Part shown: positions 16,578 to 23,303 of the stretch, piece after piece
How the letters are laid out: every line of letters starts with the position of its first letter
How positions within the stretch are numbered: position 1 is the stretch's first letter
From: Patescibacteria group bacterium
GTDB taxonomy: Bacteria; Patescibacteriota; Minisyncoccia; Phycocordibacterales; UBA1006
Assembly (NCBI GenBank): GCA_020428615.1
Contig: JAGQMO010000015.1
Span: 1 to 27,820, forward strand
Direction: 5' to 3'
DNA: 27,820 nt
Translations under genes and position numbers: made by a program
Notes under the pieces: generated by a model
The model's database searches: none
Told to the model about the DNA's origin: nothing
Seen by the model: the letters and a program-made list of their open reading frames with translations, nothing else

Positions 16578-19031
16578 ATGAAATTATTACAAAACGTATT
16601 TGGTGACGAAAGTCAAAAAAAGCTCAAAAAAGCTCAAAAAATAGTCGAACAAATCAATGCGCTTGAACCTCTCATGCAACAACTCTCTGATGATGAGCTC
16701 AAGGCAAAAACGGCTGATTTTAAATCACTGTTGGCTGATGGAAAAACACTCGATGATATTTTGATTGAAGCGTTCGCAGTTGTTCGTGAAACAGCAGTGC
16801 GAACTCTCGGACAACGCCATTATGATGTTCAATTGGTTGGAGGAATGATGCTTCACCAGGGGCAGATTGCAGAAATGAGAACAGGAGAAGGAAAAACATT
16901 GGTATCAACATTGCCGATTTATTTGAACGCGCTTGAAGGGAAGGGAGTTCATGTCGTAACGGTAAACGATTACCTTGCACGCCGCGATGCTCAATGGATG
17001 GGTCAAATTTTTGCATTTCATGGATTGTCGGTCGGTGTGATTAACGATCAAAACCAATCGTTTCTGTATGATCCAGGACACAAAGACGTTGATGAAGAGC
17101 GCGATGAACTTGGATCGTTTCGCGTCTTTTATGAATTTTTAAAACCAACGAGTAGAACCAATGCTTACCAGTGCGACATTACCTATGGAACGAACAACCA
17201 ATTTGGTTTTGATTATTTGAGAGATAACACTGCGCAAACGAAAGCACAGGTTGTTCAGCGAGGACACCGATATGTGGTTATTGATGAGGTTGATTCAATT
17301 CTCATTGACGAAGCGCGTGTACCGCTCATTCTCTCGACCGCTGCCGAAAATGCCGAAGGTATTTATGAGGCAATGAATACCGTTGCCAAAGCATTCACCA
17401 AAGATCAAGATTACACCGTTGATGAAAAACTCCGAGCCGTTTCGATTACAGACGAAGGTATCACCAAAGCTGAAAAGATGCTCAAAATTCAAAATATCTA
17501 CACCCAAGAGAATATTAAATTGGTGCATCACCTTGAAACGTCTCTTCGTGCACATGCTATTTTTCAACGTGACCGAGATTATGTTGTACAAAACAATGAG
17601 GTTATTATTGTCGATCAATTTACAGGACGACTTCAGGAAGGTCGCCGTTACTCAGACGGTCTCCACCAAGCGCTTGAGGCAAAGGAACGAGTGCCGATTC
17701 AACAGGAATCAAAAACAATGGCATCTATTACGTATCAAAATTACTTTAAGTTTTATGAAAAAGTTTCAGGAATGACCGGTACTGCGAAATCCTCGGAAGA
17801 AGAGTTTCAAAAGGTATACGGACTTGATGTTGTAGTGATTCCAACCCATCGTCCGATTCAGCGTATCGATCACGTTGATCTCATTTATAAAACAGAAGAA
17901 GCAAAGTTCAAAGCAATTGCCGAAAAGGTTAAGGAAAAACAAAAAAAACAACAACCTGTATTGATCGGTACAGTGTCTGTTGAAAAAAATGAACTCCTCT
18001 CAGCGTACCTCAAACAAATGGGTGTACCTCACCAGATATTGAATGCAAAGAATCACGAAAAGGAAGGAGAGATCATCGCTCAGGCAGGGAAGCCAGGTTC
18101 TGTCGTCATTGCGACCAATATGGCAGGTCGTGGAGTCGATATTAAGCTCGGTGGAAATCCGGTAACTCCCGAAACAGAACAAGAAGTCAAAGATCTCGGT
18201 GGACTCTTTGTGCTCGGCACAGAGCGACACGATGCTCGGCGTATTGATGACCAGTTGCGTGGTCGCTCGGGTCGTCAGGGGGATGTTGGAGAAACACAAT
18301 TTTATGTTTCCCTTGAAGATCCAATCATGAAGATTTTCGGAGGTGATCGCTTGAAGTCAATTGTTGGTAGATTGGGATTGAAAGATGATGAAGCTATTCA
18401 AAATCGCATGATTTCAAAACAACTCGAAGGTGCGCAAAAGAAAGTTGAAGGATTTCACTTTGATGGACGAAAATCAATTCTCGATTATGACAATGTCTTG
18501 TCGTATCAGCGCGATACGGTGTACGCACGGCGACAAAAAATTCTCTTTGGCGATCCTGAAACATTGAAGGAAATAGAAGACAACATTTTGTCGGTTAGTG
18601 ATGAGTTTGCAGAAAAAATCAAAGAGAAGAAACAAGAGCTCGCACCAGAACAATTCACGGATATGTTCATTCGCATTGCGCTCTATGTGACTGATATGCT
18701 GTGGATGCAACACCTTCAGGTTATGGATTATACTCGCCAATCGGTGAACTTGCGTGCATATGGACAACGTGATCCTCTCGTTGAGTACAAAAAAGAGGGC
18801 TTGCGACTCTACCAAGAAATGGGTGAGACGTTTACGCATAAACTTGCAGAGTTCTTAGCAAACGTTGAGGTCAAGAAAACTTCAGACGAAGGAGGAAAAC
18901 AGGAAGAAGATACACCAATTTTTGAAAAGAATGACGATAGTATTGAAATTATCAAAGGTGGCGAAGTGCGCCGTGTAAAGGAGAAGAAGTTGCAGACTTA
19001 CCTCGATGCTGGTTGGGAAGTACGAAAATAA
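16578..19031 (+). CDS. secA: Preprotein translocase ATPase SecA, 817 aa
   Basis: The motor that drives secretory proteins through SecYEG. Nucleotide-binding domain 1 has Walker A MRTGEGKT (near residues 100-107) and the DEAD-type VIDEVDSILIDEAR (near 235). A peptide-crosslinking region follows, then helicase domain 2 with NMAGRGVDIKLGG and LRGRSGRQGD. The helical scaffold and wing domains follow (SILDYDNVLSYQRD, DMLWMQHLQVMDYTRQSVNLRAYGQRDP without one break). The C-terminal zinc finger (CxCxSG..CH/C) of E. coli SecA is absent; the protein ends with a short charged segment (EKKLQTYLDAGWEVRK), common in streamlined genomes. The upstream small RNA ends before the secA promoter, so no attenuation is obvious. 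Confidence 0.96.
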   Translation: MKLLQNVFGDESQKKLKKAQKIVEQINALEPLMQQLSDDELKAKTADFKSLLADGKTLDDILIEAFAVVRETAVRTLGQRHYDVQLVGGMMLHQGQIAEMRTGEGKTLVSTLPIYLNALEGKGVHVVTVNDYLARRDAQWMGQIFAFHGLSVGVINDQNQSFLYDPGHKDVDEERDELGSFRVFYEFLKPTSRTNAYQCDITYGTNNQFGFDYLRDNTAQTKAQVVQRGHRYVVIDEVDSILIDEARVPLILSTAAENAEGIYEAMNTVAKAFTKDQDYTVDEKLRAVSITDEGITKAEKMLKIQNIYTQENIKLVHHLETSLRAHAIFQRDRDYVVQNNEVIIVDQFTGRLQEGRRYSDGLHQALEAKERVPIQQESKTMASITYQNYFKFYEKVSGMTGTAKSSEEEFQKVYGLDVVVIPTHRPIQRIDHVDLIYKTEEAKFKAIAEKVKEKQKKQQPVLIGTVSVEKNELLSAYLKQMGVPHQILNAKNHEKEGEIIAQAGKPGSVVIATNMAGRGVDIKLGGNPVTPETEQEVKDLGGLFVLGTERHDARRIDDQLRGRSGRQGDVGETQFYVSLEDPIMKIFGGDRLKSIVGRLGLKDDEAIQNRMISKQLEGAQKKVEGFHFDGRKSILDYDNVLSYQRDTVYARRQKILFGDPETLKEIEDNILSVSDEFAEKIKEKKQELAPEQFTDMFIRIALYVTDMLWMQHLQVMDYTRQSVNLRAYGQRDPLVEYKKEGLRLYQEMGETFTHKLAEFLANVEVKKTSDEGGKQEEDTPIFEKNDDSIEIIKGGEVRRVKEKKLQTYLDAGWEVRK

Positions 19032-19054
19032 AAACCCTTTCGGGTTTTTATTTT
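19025..19054. terminator. Bidirectional terminator between secA and the DoxX-like gene
   Basis: Perfect 13-nt arms AAAATAAAAACCC and complement around TTTC. It overlaps the secA stop codon and lies 12 nt before the end of the minus-strand gene. Confidence 0.88.
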
Positions 19055-19066
19055 CGAATGAACATG

Positions 19067-19537
19067 CTATTTACACGTTCCATCTTCACAACATTTTCCG
19101 CCTTCACACTTACCACCCTTACACCCTTTGCATGATCCGTCAGTACAGTATTTTTTCTTGCAGCAACCTTTTACTGCTGATACCAATACTGATGCGATAA
19201 TGAGGTCTTTCAAGAGGTTCAAGAAGTCTTTGTTTGGTGCATGCACGAAGAGTACCGCTACCAACATGATAACCACGAGTCCCCATACGAGCCATGTGTA
19301 GAATTTCTTTGGGAACTTGCATCCTGAAACGAGCGCAACTCCTCCGAGAACTTCAAATACGATAACCACCCACGCGAGGAAGAGTGCAAACCCCATTCCA
19401 ATACCAAAGACCGGTACGAGCATATTCTCGGCAAATCCCGATGGTGTCATGGTGAATAACTTTGAAAGTCCAGTGAACAAGAAGAGAATTCCTGTTAGCA
19501 TTTTTGTAAGTTTGTAATGTTTGTATTTTTTCGTCAT
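19067..19537 (-). CDS. DoxX-like membrane protein with a cysteine-rich C-terminal tail, 156 aa
   Basis: Four predicted membrane helices with the DoxX-type start (LTGILFLFTGLSKLF) and a central FEVLGGVALVSG, where the family keeps an acidic residue and glycines. DoxX proteins are small membrane proteins linked to redox or thiol stress in some bacteria; activity is generally unproven. Unusual here is the last 34 residues, with nine cysteines in CC, YC, SC, GC, KC, KCC and TC spacings among G, K and E. The tail resembles a metallothionein or metal-binding knuckle array and may bind copper, zinc or iron. An extended -10 (TGA-TATAAT, 19569-19577) lies 31 nt upstream of the ATG. The gene is monocistronic. 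Confidence 0.8.
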   Translation of the reverse strand: MTKKYKHYKLTKMLTGILFLFTGLSKLFTMTPSGFAENMLVPVFGIGMGFALFLAWVVIVFEVLGGVALVSGCKFPKKFYTWLVWGLVVIMLVAVLFVHAPNKDFLNLLKDLIIASVLVSAVKGCCKKKYCTDGSCKGCKGGKCEGGKCCEDGTCK

Positions 19538-19706
19538 ATCTTAATAATTAATTACTAATACAAGGGGAATTATATCATTGTGCGTGGGGGAGTGTAAATA
19601 AAAAACAGAGTGTTATGATATATTCTGAAAATTTAAAGCGTTTTAGAAATTTGACTTTAAAACAAAAAATTCTATAGTGTGACTAGAAACTAAAAAGCGA
19701 AATAAG
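19538..19706. other. Intergenic region with two divergent promoters
   Basis: It contains the minus-strand TATAAT (19569-19574) of the DoxX-like gene and the plus-strand TTGACT-16-TATAGT (19651-19678) of the 90-aa gene. No further gene is seen. Confidence 0.6.
19651..19678 (+). promoter_or_regulatory. Promoter of the 90-aa orphan gene
   Basis: -35 TTGACT (19651-19656), 16-nt spacer, -10 TATAGT (19673-19678). The leader is about 22 nt, A-rich, without Shine-Dalgarno. Confidence 0.7.
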
Positions 19707-19979
19707 ATGAAAATTAGAATTGTTGAAACTCCTCCAGGTCCAGCACCAGAAGAGATTCGTAAAGAATGGAAAGATATTGAGATGGTTGCCGAAATTGATA
19801 CTGGTGGAGGAATACGAACCAGTAATGCCAGTGATGGTGGGTACAAGGTGACTACTCAAGAGGCCATCCAAGCTCTTAAAAATGCTGGCAAAAACGAAGC
19901 AGCAAACTTCTGGGCAAGTATTCCTTTAGCGGAATCGTTGATCTTTCACAAAGATGTTTGCATAGTCATAGAAGATTGA
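19707..19979 (+). CDS. Hypothetical protein, 90 aa
   Basis: No family is recognised with confidence. It begins MKIRIVETPPGPAPEEIRKE; the proline-rich PPGPAPEEIRKEW start reads like the opening motif of a family of small proteins, but this is an impression, not a search. It is soluble, acidic, without a signal peptide, and ends LIFHKDVCIVIED. A good promoter, an A-rich leader and an immediate rho-independent terminator make it an isolated expressed unit. It heads the series of orphan genes that continues with the two minus-strand modules downstream. Confidence 0.65.
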   Translation: MKIRIVETPPGPAPEEIRKEWKDIEMVAEIDTGGGIRTSNASDGGYKVTTQEAIQALKNAGKNEAANFWASIPLAESLIFHKDVCIVIED

Positions 19980-19997
19980 GTACTTCCTAATTGGAAA

Positions 19998-20024
19998 GCC
20001 CCCGAGCAAATCGGAGGGTTTTTT
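19998..20024 (+). terminator. Terminator of the 90-aa gene
   Basis: CCCCCGA pairs with TCGG-a-GGG (one bulge) around a short loop, followed by six T. Confidence 0.85.
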
Positions 20025-20031
20025 CTTACCA

Positions 20032-20168
20032 TGTGGACACAACCCAAATTTCATGGAAACAGTTTGAAACCAAGCTGTTTGAAGGGTATGAGATGTTGCG
20101 ACACCGTGAATTAGCTTAATTTGTAAAGATATTAGTCTTATTTAGGTACAGAGGGTGGTAATAGAACA
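20032..20168 (+). repeat. 137-bp direct repeat, copy 1, carrying a 28-codon open frame
   Basis: The homology with copy 2 (offset exactly 849 bp, no gaps) begins abruptly at TGTGGACACAACCC and fades after TAATAGAACA; 16 of 137 positions differ. The first 87 nt form an open frame (GTG 20033 to TAA 20119) encoding VDTTQISWKQFETKLFEGY and then EMLRHRELA. Within it only five bases differ between copies, falling in three codons: two synonymous and one Q-to-R. The 50 nt after the stop have 11 differences. This is the divergence pattern of coding DNA. It could be a microprotein gene or the preserved tail of a lost gene. No Shine-Dalgarno or clear promoter of its own is seen. Confidence 0.75.
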
Positions 20169-20197
20169 ACAGGGAAGAGAGAAATTTAAAAACAAAT

Positions 20198-20229
20198 AAA
20201 AAACTGCTCTTACTAAATTAGCAAGAGCA
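20198..20229 (-). terminator. Terminator of the 188-aa orphan gene
   Basis: On the minus strand TGCTCTT-g-CTA pairs with TAG-t-AAGAGCA, followed by six T. Confidence 0.88.
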
Positions 20230-20250
20230 ATCTATAACTTTTTTACATAC

Positions 20251-20817
20251 TTAATCTGAGAACGGCCATGGGCCAGCTTCGATTTTAGGTACATCAGGTT
20301 CTTCCCCTTCAAGTAGGAAATCCCTATCCAACTCTTTATCTTTGCTGTTTTCCCAGGCTTCTTTAGCCATGGCAATCATTGTAGAGGCCGCTATTCGCGA
20401 GATTAGCTTGTCGAAGTGTGGTTGAACACCTGAACAGGTGACTACTATGTCTTCAATTACATCTCCTCCCCAAAATGGCGTATCTCCTGGGTAAAGCAAA
20501 TGAACAGGAGTTGCAAGTTGGCTTCCTCCGAGGTTTCGAGCGTGAATCAGCTGAATTGCTTTGCATTGGGCAATTTCTTCGTAGTCGTGAGCCCAGTCTG
20601 TGCCATCTTTAAAACTCTCCTCATGCAGTAATTCGTACTCTAGCCCATAATTTTTGGGGTATGGCATTACTTTGGAAACGGTTAGTGCTGGAACCAATAC
20701 TACTACGTGACAGTGTTGTCTTTTCACAGGTAGTGTTCCTAAAACGGTGTTAACTGCAAGTTTTACAGCTTCTTGAGCCATTTTTTTTGTTAAGTACTTT
20801 GGTGTAAGTAGATCCAT
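20251..20817 (-). CDS. Hypothetical protein, 188 aa
   Basis: Not recognised with confidence. The stretch EIAQCKAIQLIHARNLGG followed by PFWGGDVIEDIVVTCSGV and DKLISRIAAS has the rhythm of the GlcG/HbpS fold (helix, beta strand, G-V-SG, D, A), which binds haem or related cofactors in some proteins; this is a weak inference from pattern only. It ends in an acidic proline-containing tail. The frame is open 24 codons further upstream, but those codons overlap the operator-promoter at 20849-20877, so the ATG at 20817 is chosen. The leader is about 25 nt, A-rich, without Shine-Dalgarno. The unit repeat-terminator-gene-operator promoter is repeated in the next gene. Confidence 0.65.
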   Translation of the reverse strand: MDLLTPKYLTKKMAQEAVKLAVNTVLGTLPVKRQHCHVVVLVPALTVSKVMPYPKNYGLEYELLHEESFKDGTDWAHDYEEIAQCKAIQLIHARNLGGSQLATPVHLLYPGDTPFWGGDVIEDIVVTCSGVQPHFDKLISRIAASTMIAMAKEAWENSKDKELDRDFLLEGEEPDVPKIEAGPWPFSD

Positions 20818-20848
20818 TTGTTTTGTTTTTTGTGTTAATTCAAATTTA

Positions 20849-20877
20849 AAAATACCTTTTATAAAAGGTATTGTCAA
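20849..20877 (-). promoter_or_regulatory. Operator-containing promoter of the 188-aa gene
   Basis: -35 TTGACA (20872-20877), 17-nt spacer, -10 TATTTT (20849-20854). The whole spacer is a perfect palindrome, ATACCTTTTATAAAAGGTAT (20852-20871), extended by one A-T pair on each side. A repressor bound here would cover both promoter elements. The design is repeated at 21571-21599. Confidence 0.8.
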
Positions 20878-20880
20878 TAC

Positions 20881-21017
20881 TGTGGACACAACCCAAATTT
20901 CATGGAAACGTTTTGAAACAAAGTTATTTGAAGGGTATGAGATGTTGCGACACCGTGAATTAGCTTAATTTGTAAGCATACTAGTATCGTTTGAATACAG
21001 AAGGTAGTAATAGAACA
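20881..21017 (+). repeat. 137-bp direct repeat, copy 2, carrying a 28-codon open frame
   Basis: Second copy of the repeat at 20032-20168. Its open frame runs GTG 20882 to TAA 20968 and encodes VDTTQISWKRFETKLFEGY followed by EMLRHRELA. It begins three nt after the -35 box of the minus-strand 188-aa gene, so the repeat is the boundary between two tandem orphan-gene modules. Confidence 0.75.
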
Positions 21018-21033
21018 TAGGGTCTGGGGGAAT

Positions 21034-21064
21034 AAAAAATGCCAGACAATTAAAAATCGTCTGG
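21034..21064 (-). terminator. Terminator of the 152-aa orphan gene
   Basis: On the minus strand CCAGAC pairs with GTCTGG around an A/T-rich loop that can pair further, followed by a T6 run. Confidence 0.85.
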
Positions 21065-21085
21065 ACTTACATATGTTTTTACTTT

Positions 21086-21544
21086 TTAAGGATATACCTT
21101 CTTTAGAACATTTGGGGCATCTGTTGCAGAAAACATTTCAGTCTCGGTATCTGGATGTTTCCAGAATAGTTTAAACTCGTACACATTCCAACCGCTACCA
21201 TCAACAGTCCCAAGTACTCGATATCCAACCCATTCTATTTTTCTATCAGCATCACAAATTTCAATTAATGCTTTTAGATTTTTTTCATCAGAATTTTGTT
21301 CAATGTATGGGTGAAGATTGTTAGGATGAGCATTTTTACCAAAGTGTTTTTCTACTAAGGTTCGATATTTATTATAATCTCGTCTTTCTATATGATCACT
21401 CCAATCTGTTTCAATTTCGTCTTTCTCATTATCGTAGATATGTGGAAAGTTAAACTGCTTAATTAACATATTTGAAGCTGTACCAATAGACATAAGTTTA
21501 CCCGAACCTGGCGGGTTTGCTGGATCAACATAATATAATGCCAT
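21086..21544 (-). CDS. Hypothetical protein, 152 aa
   Basis: No family is recognised. It is a soluble, acidic protein (begins MALYYVDPANPPGSGKLM) with charged helical middle segments (KDEIETDWSDHIERRDYNKY) and a beta-rich end (WVGYRVLGTVDGSGWNVYEF), with no signal peptide or membrane helix. Its promoter carries the same kind of palindromic operator as that of the neighbouring 188-aa gene, its leader is A-rich (about 29 nt) and without Shine-Dalgarno, and it has its own terminator. The two genes are not similar in sequence, so the shared regulation and flanking repeat suggest a common mobile or regulatory module with different cargo. The promoter starts only four nt past the 3' end of tmRNA. 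Confidence 0.62.
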   Translation of the reverse strand: MALYYVDPANPPGSGKLMSIGTASNMLIKQFNFPHIYDNEKDEIETDWSDHIERRDYNKYRTLVEKHFGKNAHPNNLHPYIEQNSDEKNLKALIEICDADRKIEWVGYRVLGTVDGSGWNVYEFKLFWKHPDTETEMFSATDAPNVLKKVYP

Positions 21545-21570
21545 AGTTTTTATTTTTAAGTTGTATATTA

Positions 21571-21599
21571 AAAATACACTATAAAAAGTGTATTGTCAA
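21571..21599 (-). promoter_or_regulatory. Operator-containing promoter of the 152-aa gene
   Basis: -35 TTGACA (21594-21599), 17-nt spacer, -10 TATTTT. The spacer is a palindrome, ATACACTTTTTATAGTGTAT on the minus strand, with 7-bp arms (8 with the flanking pair). Compared with the twin site the arms change from CC/GG to AC/GT on both sides, so symmetry is kept. Confidence 0.8.
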
Positions 21600-21603
21600 A
21601 CAG

Positions 21604-21977
21604 TGGAGATGGGCGGACTCGAACCGCCGTGTAAAGAGTGTATTTGCAAACGTCTACATATATAGTCTACCTTGCGTTGTTTAGAGAGGTGACCTAAAAG
21701 GCGGACAAAAGCGATCACTCCTCGATTCTTCTGTTGGTTCGGAACACACGTGAGAAAGCCGCGAGTTCCTAGTTCAAAGGTTTATGATACGCTACTCTCC
21801 GTATTGAACGTCAGGAGAAAGCGCACTAGCCGCGAAGTATGTTACGCGAATGCCAGAGATGCTCCGTAAGGAGACTTAACTGATTTTCCAGTTAGAGAAG
21901 CAACGTTTTACAGGTTCATTGCCAACCCGATATGCAATTTGGAAACACAGAACCCCCTATCGAAGCCTGTCATCCCC
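21604..21977 (-). ncRNA. ssrA: Transfer-messenger RNA (tmRNA), 374 nt
   Basis: It rescues ribosomes stalled on broken mRNAs and tags the product for proteolysis. On the minus strand the 5' end GGGGATGACAGGCTTCGA and the 3' end GGCGGTTCGAGTCCGCCC then ATCTCCA form the tRNA-like domain; the 7-bp acceptor stem has one G-U pair. CCA is not encoded (the DNA reads A-CTG), so CCA addition is required. The tag frame ends at the TAA 21842-21844 and its last residues are VKSPYGASLAFA; the frame is open back to a TAA at 21908-21910, so the tag is at most 21 residues. The exact resume codon is uncertain. The AFA ending is of the mycoplasma type rather than LAA. smpB lies 1.4 kb away. Confidence 0.95.
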
Positions 21978-22022
21978 GTTTTTCTCCCCTGCGGGAGAAA
22001 AACGCCCGCTGCGTAGCACGAC

Positions 22023-22165
22023 CTATCCGAGCGTATGCGAGGCAGGTCGAGGGGAATATATCACAATGTGATAACACATTGTTTATACTTGAAGCCCACT
22101 TGCTTACAATTGCCGATCCGAGGAGGTACGACAAGGCAGGCGAAGGGGACTATGTCACTTATGAT
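22023..22165 (+). repeat. Imperfect direct repeat of about 40 bp, two copies
   Basis: Copy 1 lies near 22024-22064 and copy 2 near 22116-22157. They share ATCCGAG, then AGGCAGG, CGA-GGGGA and TAT-TCAC with scattered substitutions and a 3-nt length difference. Copy 1 also forms an imperfect stem closed by CGACCT and AGGTCG. Confidence 0.5.
22063..22082. promoter_or_regulatory. 20-bp palindrome, possible operator
   Basis: ACAATGTGATAACACATTGT, two perfect 8-bp arms around ATAA, adjacent to a possible minus-strand extended -10 (22055-22063). It could be a protein-binding site controlling the tmRNA precursor, or a hairpin in RNA. Confidence 0.4.
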
Positions 22166-22254
22166 ACCTAAAATACAATACCGTACAACAGAGAATTTTG
22201 ACTTATACACAGTAAGTTGTAGTATAAAGATGAATATTAAATTTTGAATACGTT

Positions 22255-23172
22255 ATGAACAATACACTTATTAAAACCCTTGATTGGGAACTTGTCATTA
22301 CAGGGCGTATTGATGAGTTTATTCAAGAAGTGCGAGAAGCTCTGAGTACTACTGGTTTTTTTCTTTTAAAAAATCACGGTATTCCAGCGGATTTATTACA
22401 AGAAAATCGTGAACAAAGTTTGGATTTTTTTAAACTTCCATTGGAAGAACGAATGAAATATGCATTCCCAGAACTACACGGACAGGTTGGTTATACACCA
22501 ATGAACGTTGAAGTTGGTGAATTCGCTACAATCGCCGACAACAAACATTTCTATCACTTTAGTGATCTTCATGAAAATCCCGTAGTCACAGAGGTATTAG
22601 GTTATACGTGGACTATGGAGACTTTGTTTGATTTTTATAACCAACTTTATCGCCGGCTCATGCAAATCGTTGCACTATCGTTAGATTTGTCTGAACACCA
22701 TTTTGATAATGAGTTAGGTAATTCGCTGTTGCGGAATATTCACTATCCAGCAAATCCAACCCCCGTGGATGATGACGAAGCAGTGACGTTTGGTGGTAAT
22801 GCTCTTGGCATGTGCGCTTCAAAACACACTGACATTAACCATTTAACACTGCTTCATGCTACAGAACCCGGTCTTGAACTGTGGTTTCAAAATCAATGGC
22901 AACCCGTACAATGCGATCCTGATACGCTTGTAGTGAATACGGGTGATATGCTTTGGCATCTTACTGCGGGGTTGTATAAATCTGGTGTTCACCGAGTTGT
23001 TTGTCAGCCTAATGTTGAACGGTTCTCATGCCCGTTTTTTGGGCACAGAAAACCTGAGACCTCAGTTGTTCCGTTAGCGCACTTAGGATTCTACGACAAA
23101 TCGGTATTTCGATTCAAAACTGTTGGTGAGTATTTAGACCACCGACTGGAAAAAATTAATCTAAAAACTTAA
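22255..23172 (+). CDS. Isopenicillin-N-synthase-like 2-oxoglutarate/Fe(II)-type oxygenase, 305 aa
   Basis: A non-haem iron oxygenase of the DIOX_N plus 2OG-FeII_Oxy architecture. The N-terminal part shows the typical GFFLLKNHGIP (residues 34-44) and LPLEERMKYA. The iron ligands are H191 and D193 (KHTDINHLTLL) and H246 (SGVHRVV). R256 and S258 (RFSCPFF) form the usual RxS that binds the 2-oxoglutarate carboxylate. Length is normal. Members oxidise small metabolites, hormones or antibiotics; the substrate cannot be read from sequence. Such enzymes are uncommon in genomes this reduced, so acquisition by transfer is plausible, and it sits in the accessory stretch between tmRNA and tRNA-Thr. It is followed at once by its own terminator. 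Confidence 0.88.
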   Translation: MNNTLIKTLDWELVITGRIDEFIQEVREALSTTGFFLLKNHGIPADLLQENREQSLDFFKLPLEERMKYAFPELHGQVGYTPMNVEVGEFATIADNKHFYHFSDLHENPVVTEVLGYTWTMETLFDFYNQLYRRLMQIVALSLDLSEHHFDNELGNSLLRNIHYPANPTPVDDDEAVTFGGNALGMCASKHTDINHLTLLHATEPGLELWFQNQWQPVQCDPDTLVVNTGDMLWHLTAGLYKSGVHRVVCQPNVERFSCPFFGHRKPETSVVPLAHLGFYDKSVFRFKTVGEYLDHRLEKINLKT

Positions 23173-23174
23173 AG

Positions 23175-23199
23175 AAGGAGCTACATTACGTAGCTCCTT
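23175..23199 (+). terminator. Terminator of the oxygenase gene
   Basis: AAGGAGCTAC pairs perfectly with GTAGCTCCTT around ATTAC, followed by a T-rich stretch. Confidence 0.85.
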
Positions 23200-23264
23200 T
23201 GTCTTACACAATTGTTGTATTGATATTATCTGTCTCTTCGGCTACTATCATTCTTGGGAAATTT

Positions 23265-23297
23265 GTCATCCCATCACAGCAAGTGTGAGGGATTGAC
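23265..23297 (+). other. Hairpin just upstream of tRNA-Thr
   Basis: GTC-ATCCC-a-TCACA pairs with TGTGA-GGGAT-t-GAC around GCAAG (13 pairs, two bulges), ending six nt before the tRNA. It has no T run, so it is not a simple terminator. It may be a leader structure processed with the tRNA or a protein-binding site. Confidence 0.4.
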
Positions 23298-23303
23298 CTA
23301 CAC

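Larger units (their letters stand above)
21978..22254. other. Intergenic region upstream of tmRNA, rich in inverted and direct repeats
   Basis: No credible gene. Abutting the tmRNA 5' end is a perfect 11-bp hairpin (GTTTTTCTCCC-ctgc-complement, 21978-22003). An imperfect direct repeat follows, then the palindrome at 22063-22082, and at 22198-22228 a possible promoter of the downstream oxygenase (TTGACT-19-TATAAA, spacing long). A TGA-TATATT extended -10 on the minus strand (22055-22063) could start a tmRNA precursor with a leader of about 70 nt. Confidence 0.5.

Noticed and set aside
20031..20116. ATG-initiated 27-codon frame MWTQPKFHG overlapping repeat copy 1
   Set aside because: The ATG is outside the repeat and absent in copy 2; substitutions between copies respect the GTG frame instead.
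19980..21603. Integrative element inserted at the tmRNA 3' end
   Set aside because: tmRNA 3' ends are common attachment sites, but I found no second copy of the tmRNA 3' segment and no integrase gene in the window.
21932..22171. Open frame of 79 codons on the plus strand
   Set aside because: It runs antisense through the tmRNA 5' domain and the repeat region; no promoter or family.
19540..23300. CRISPR array or prophage in the accessory stretch
   Set aside because: There are only two repeat copies with no regular spacers, and no cas or phage structural genes.
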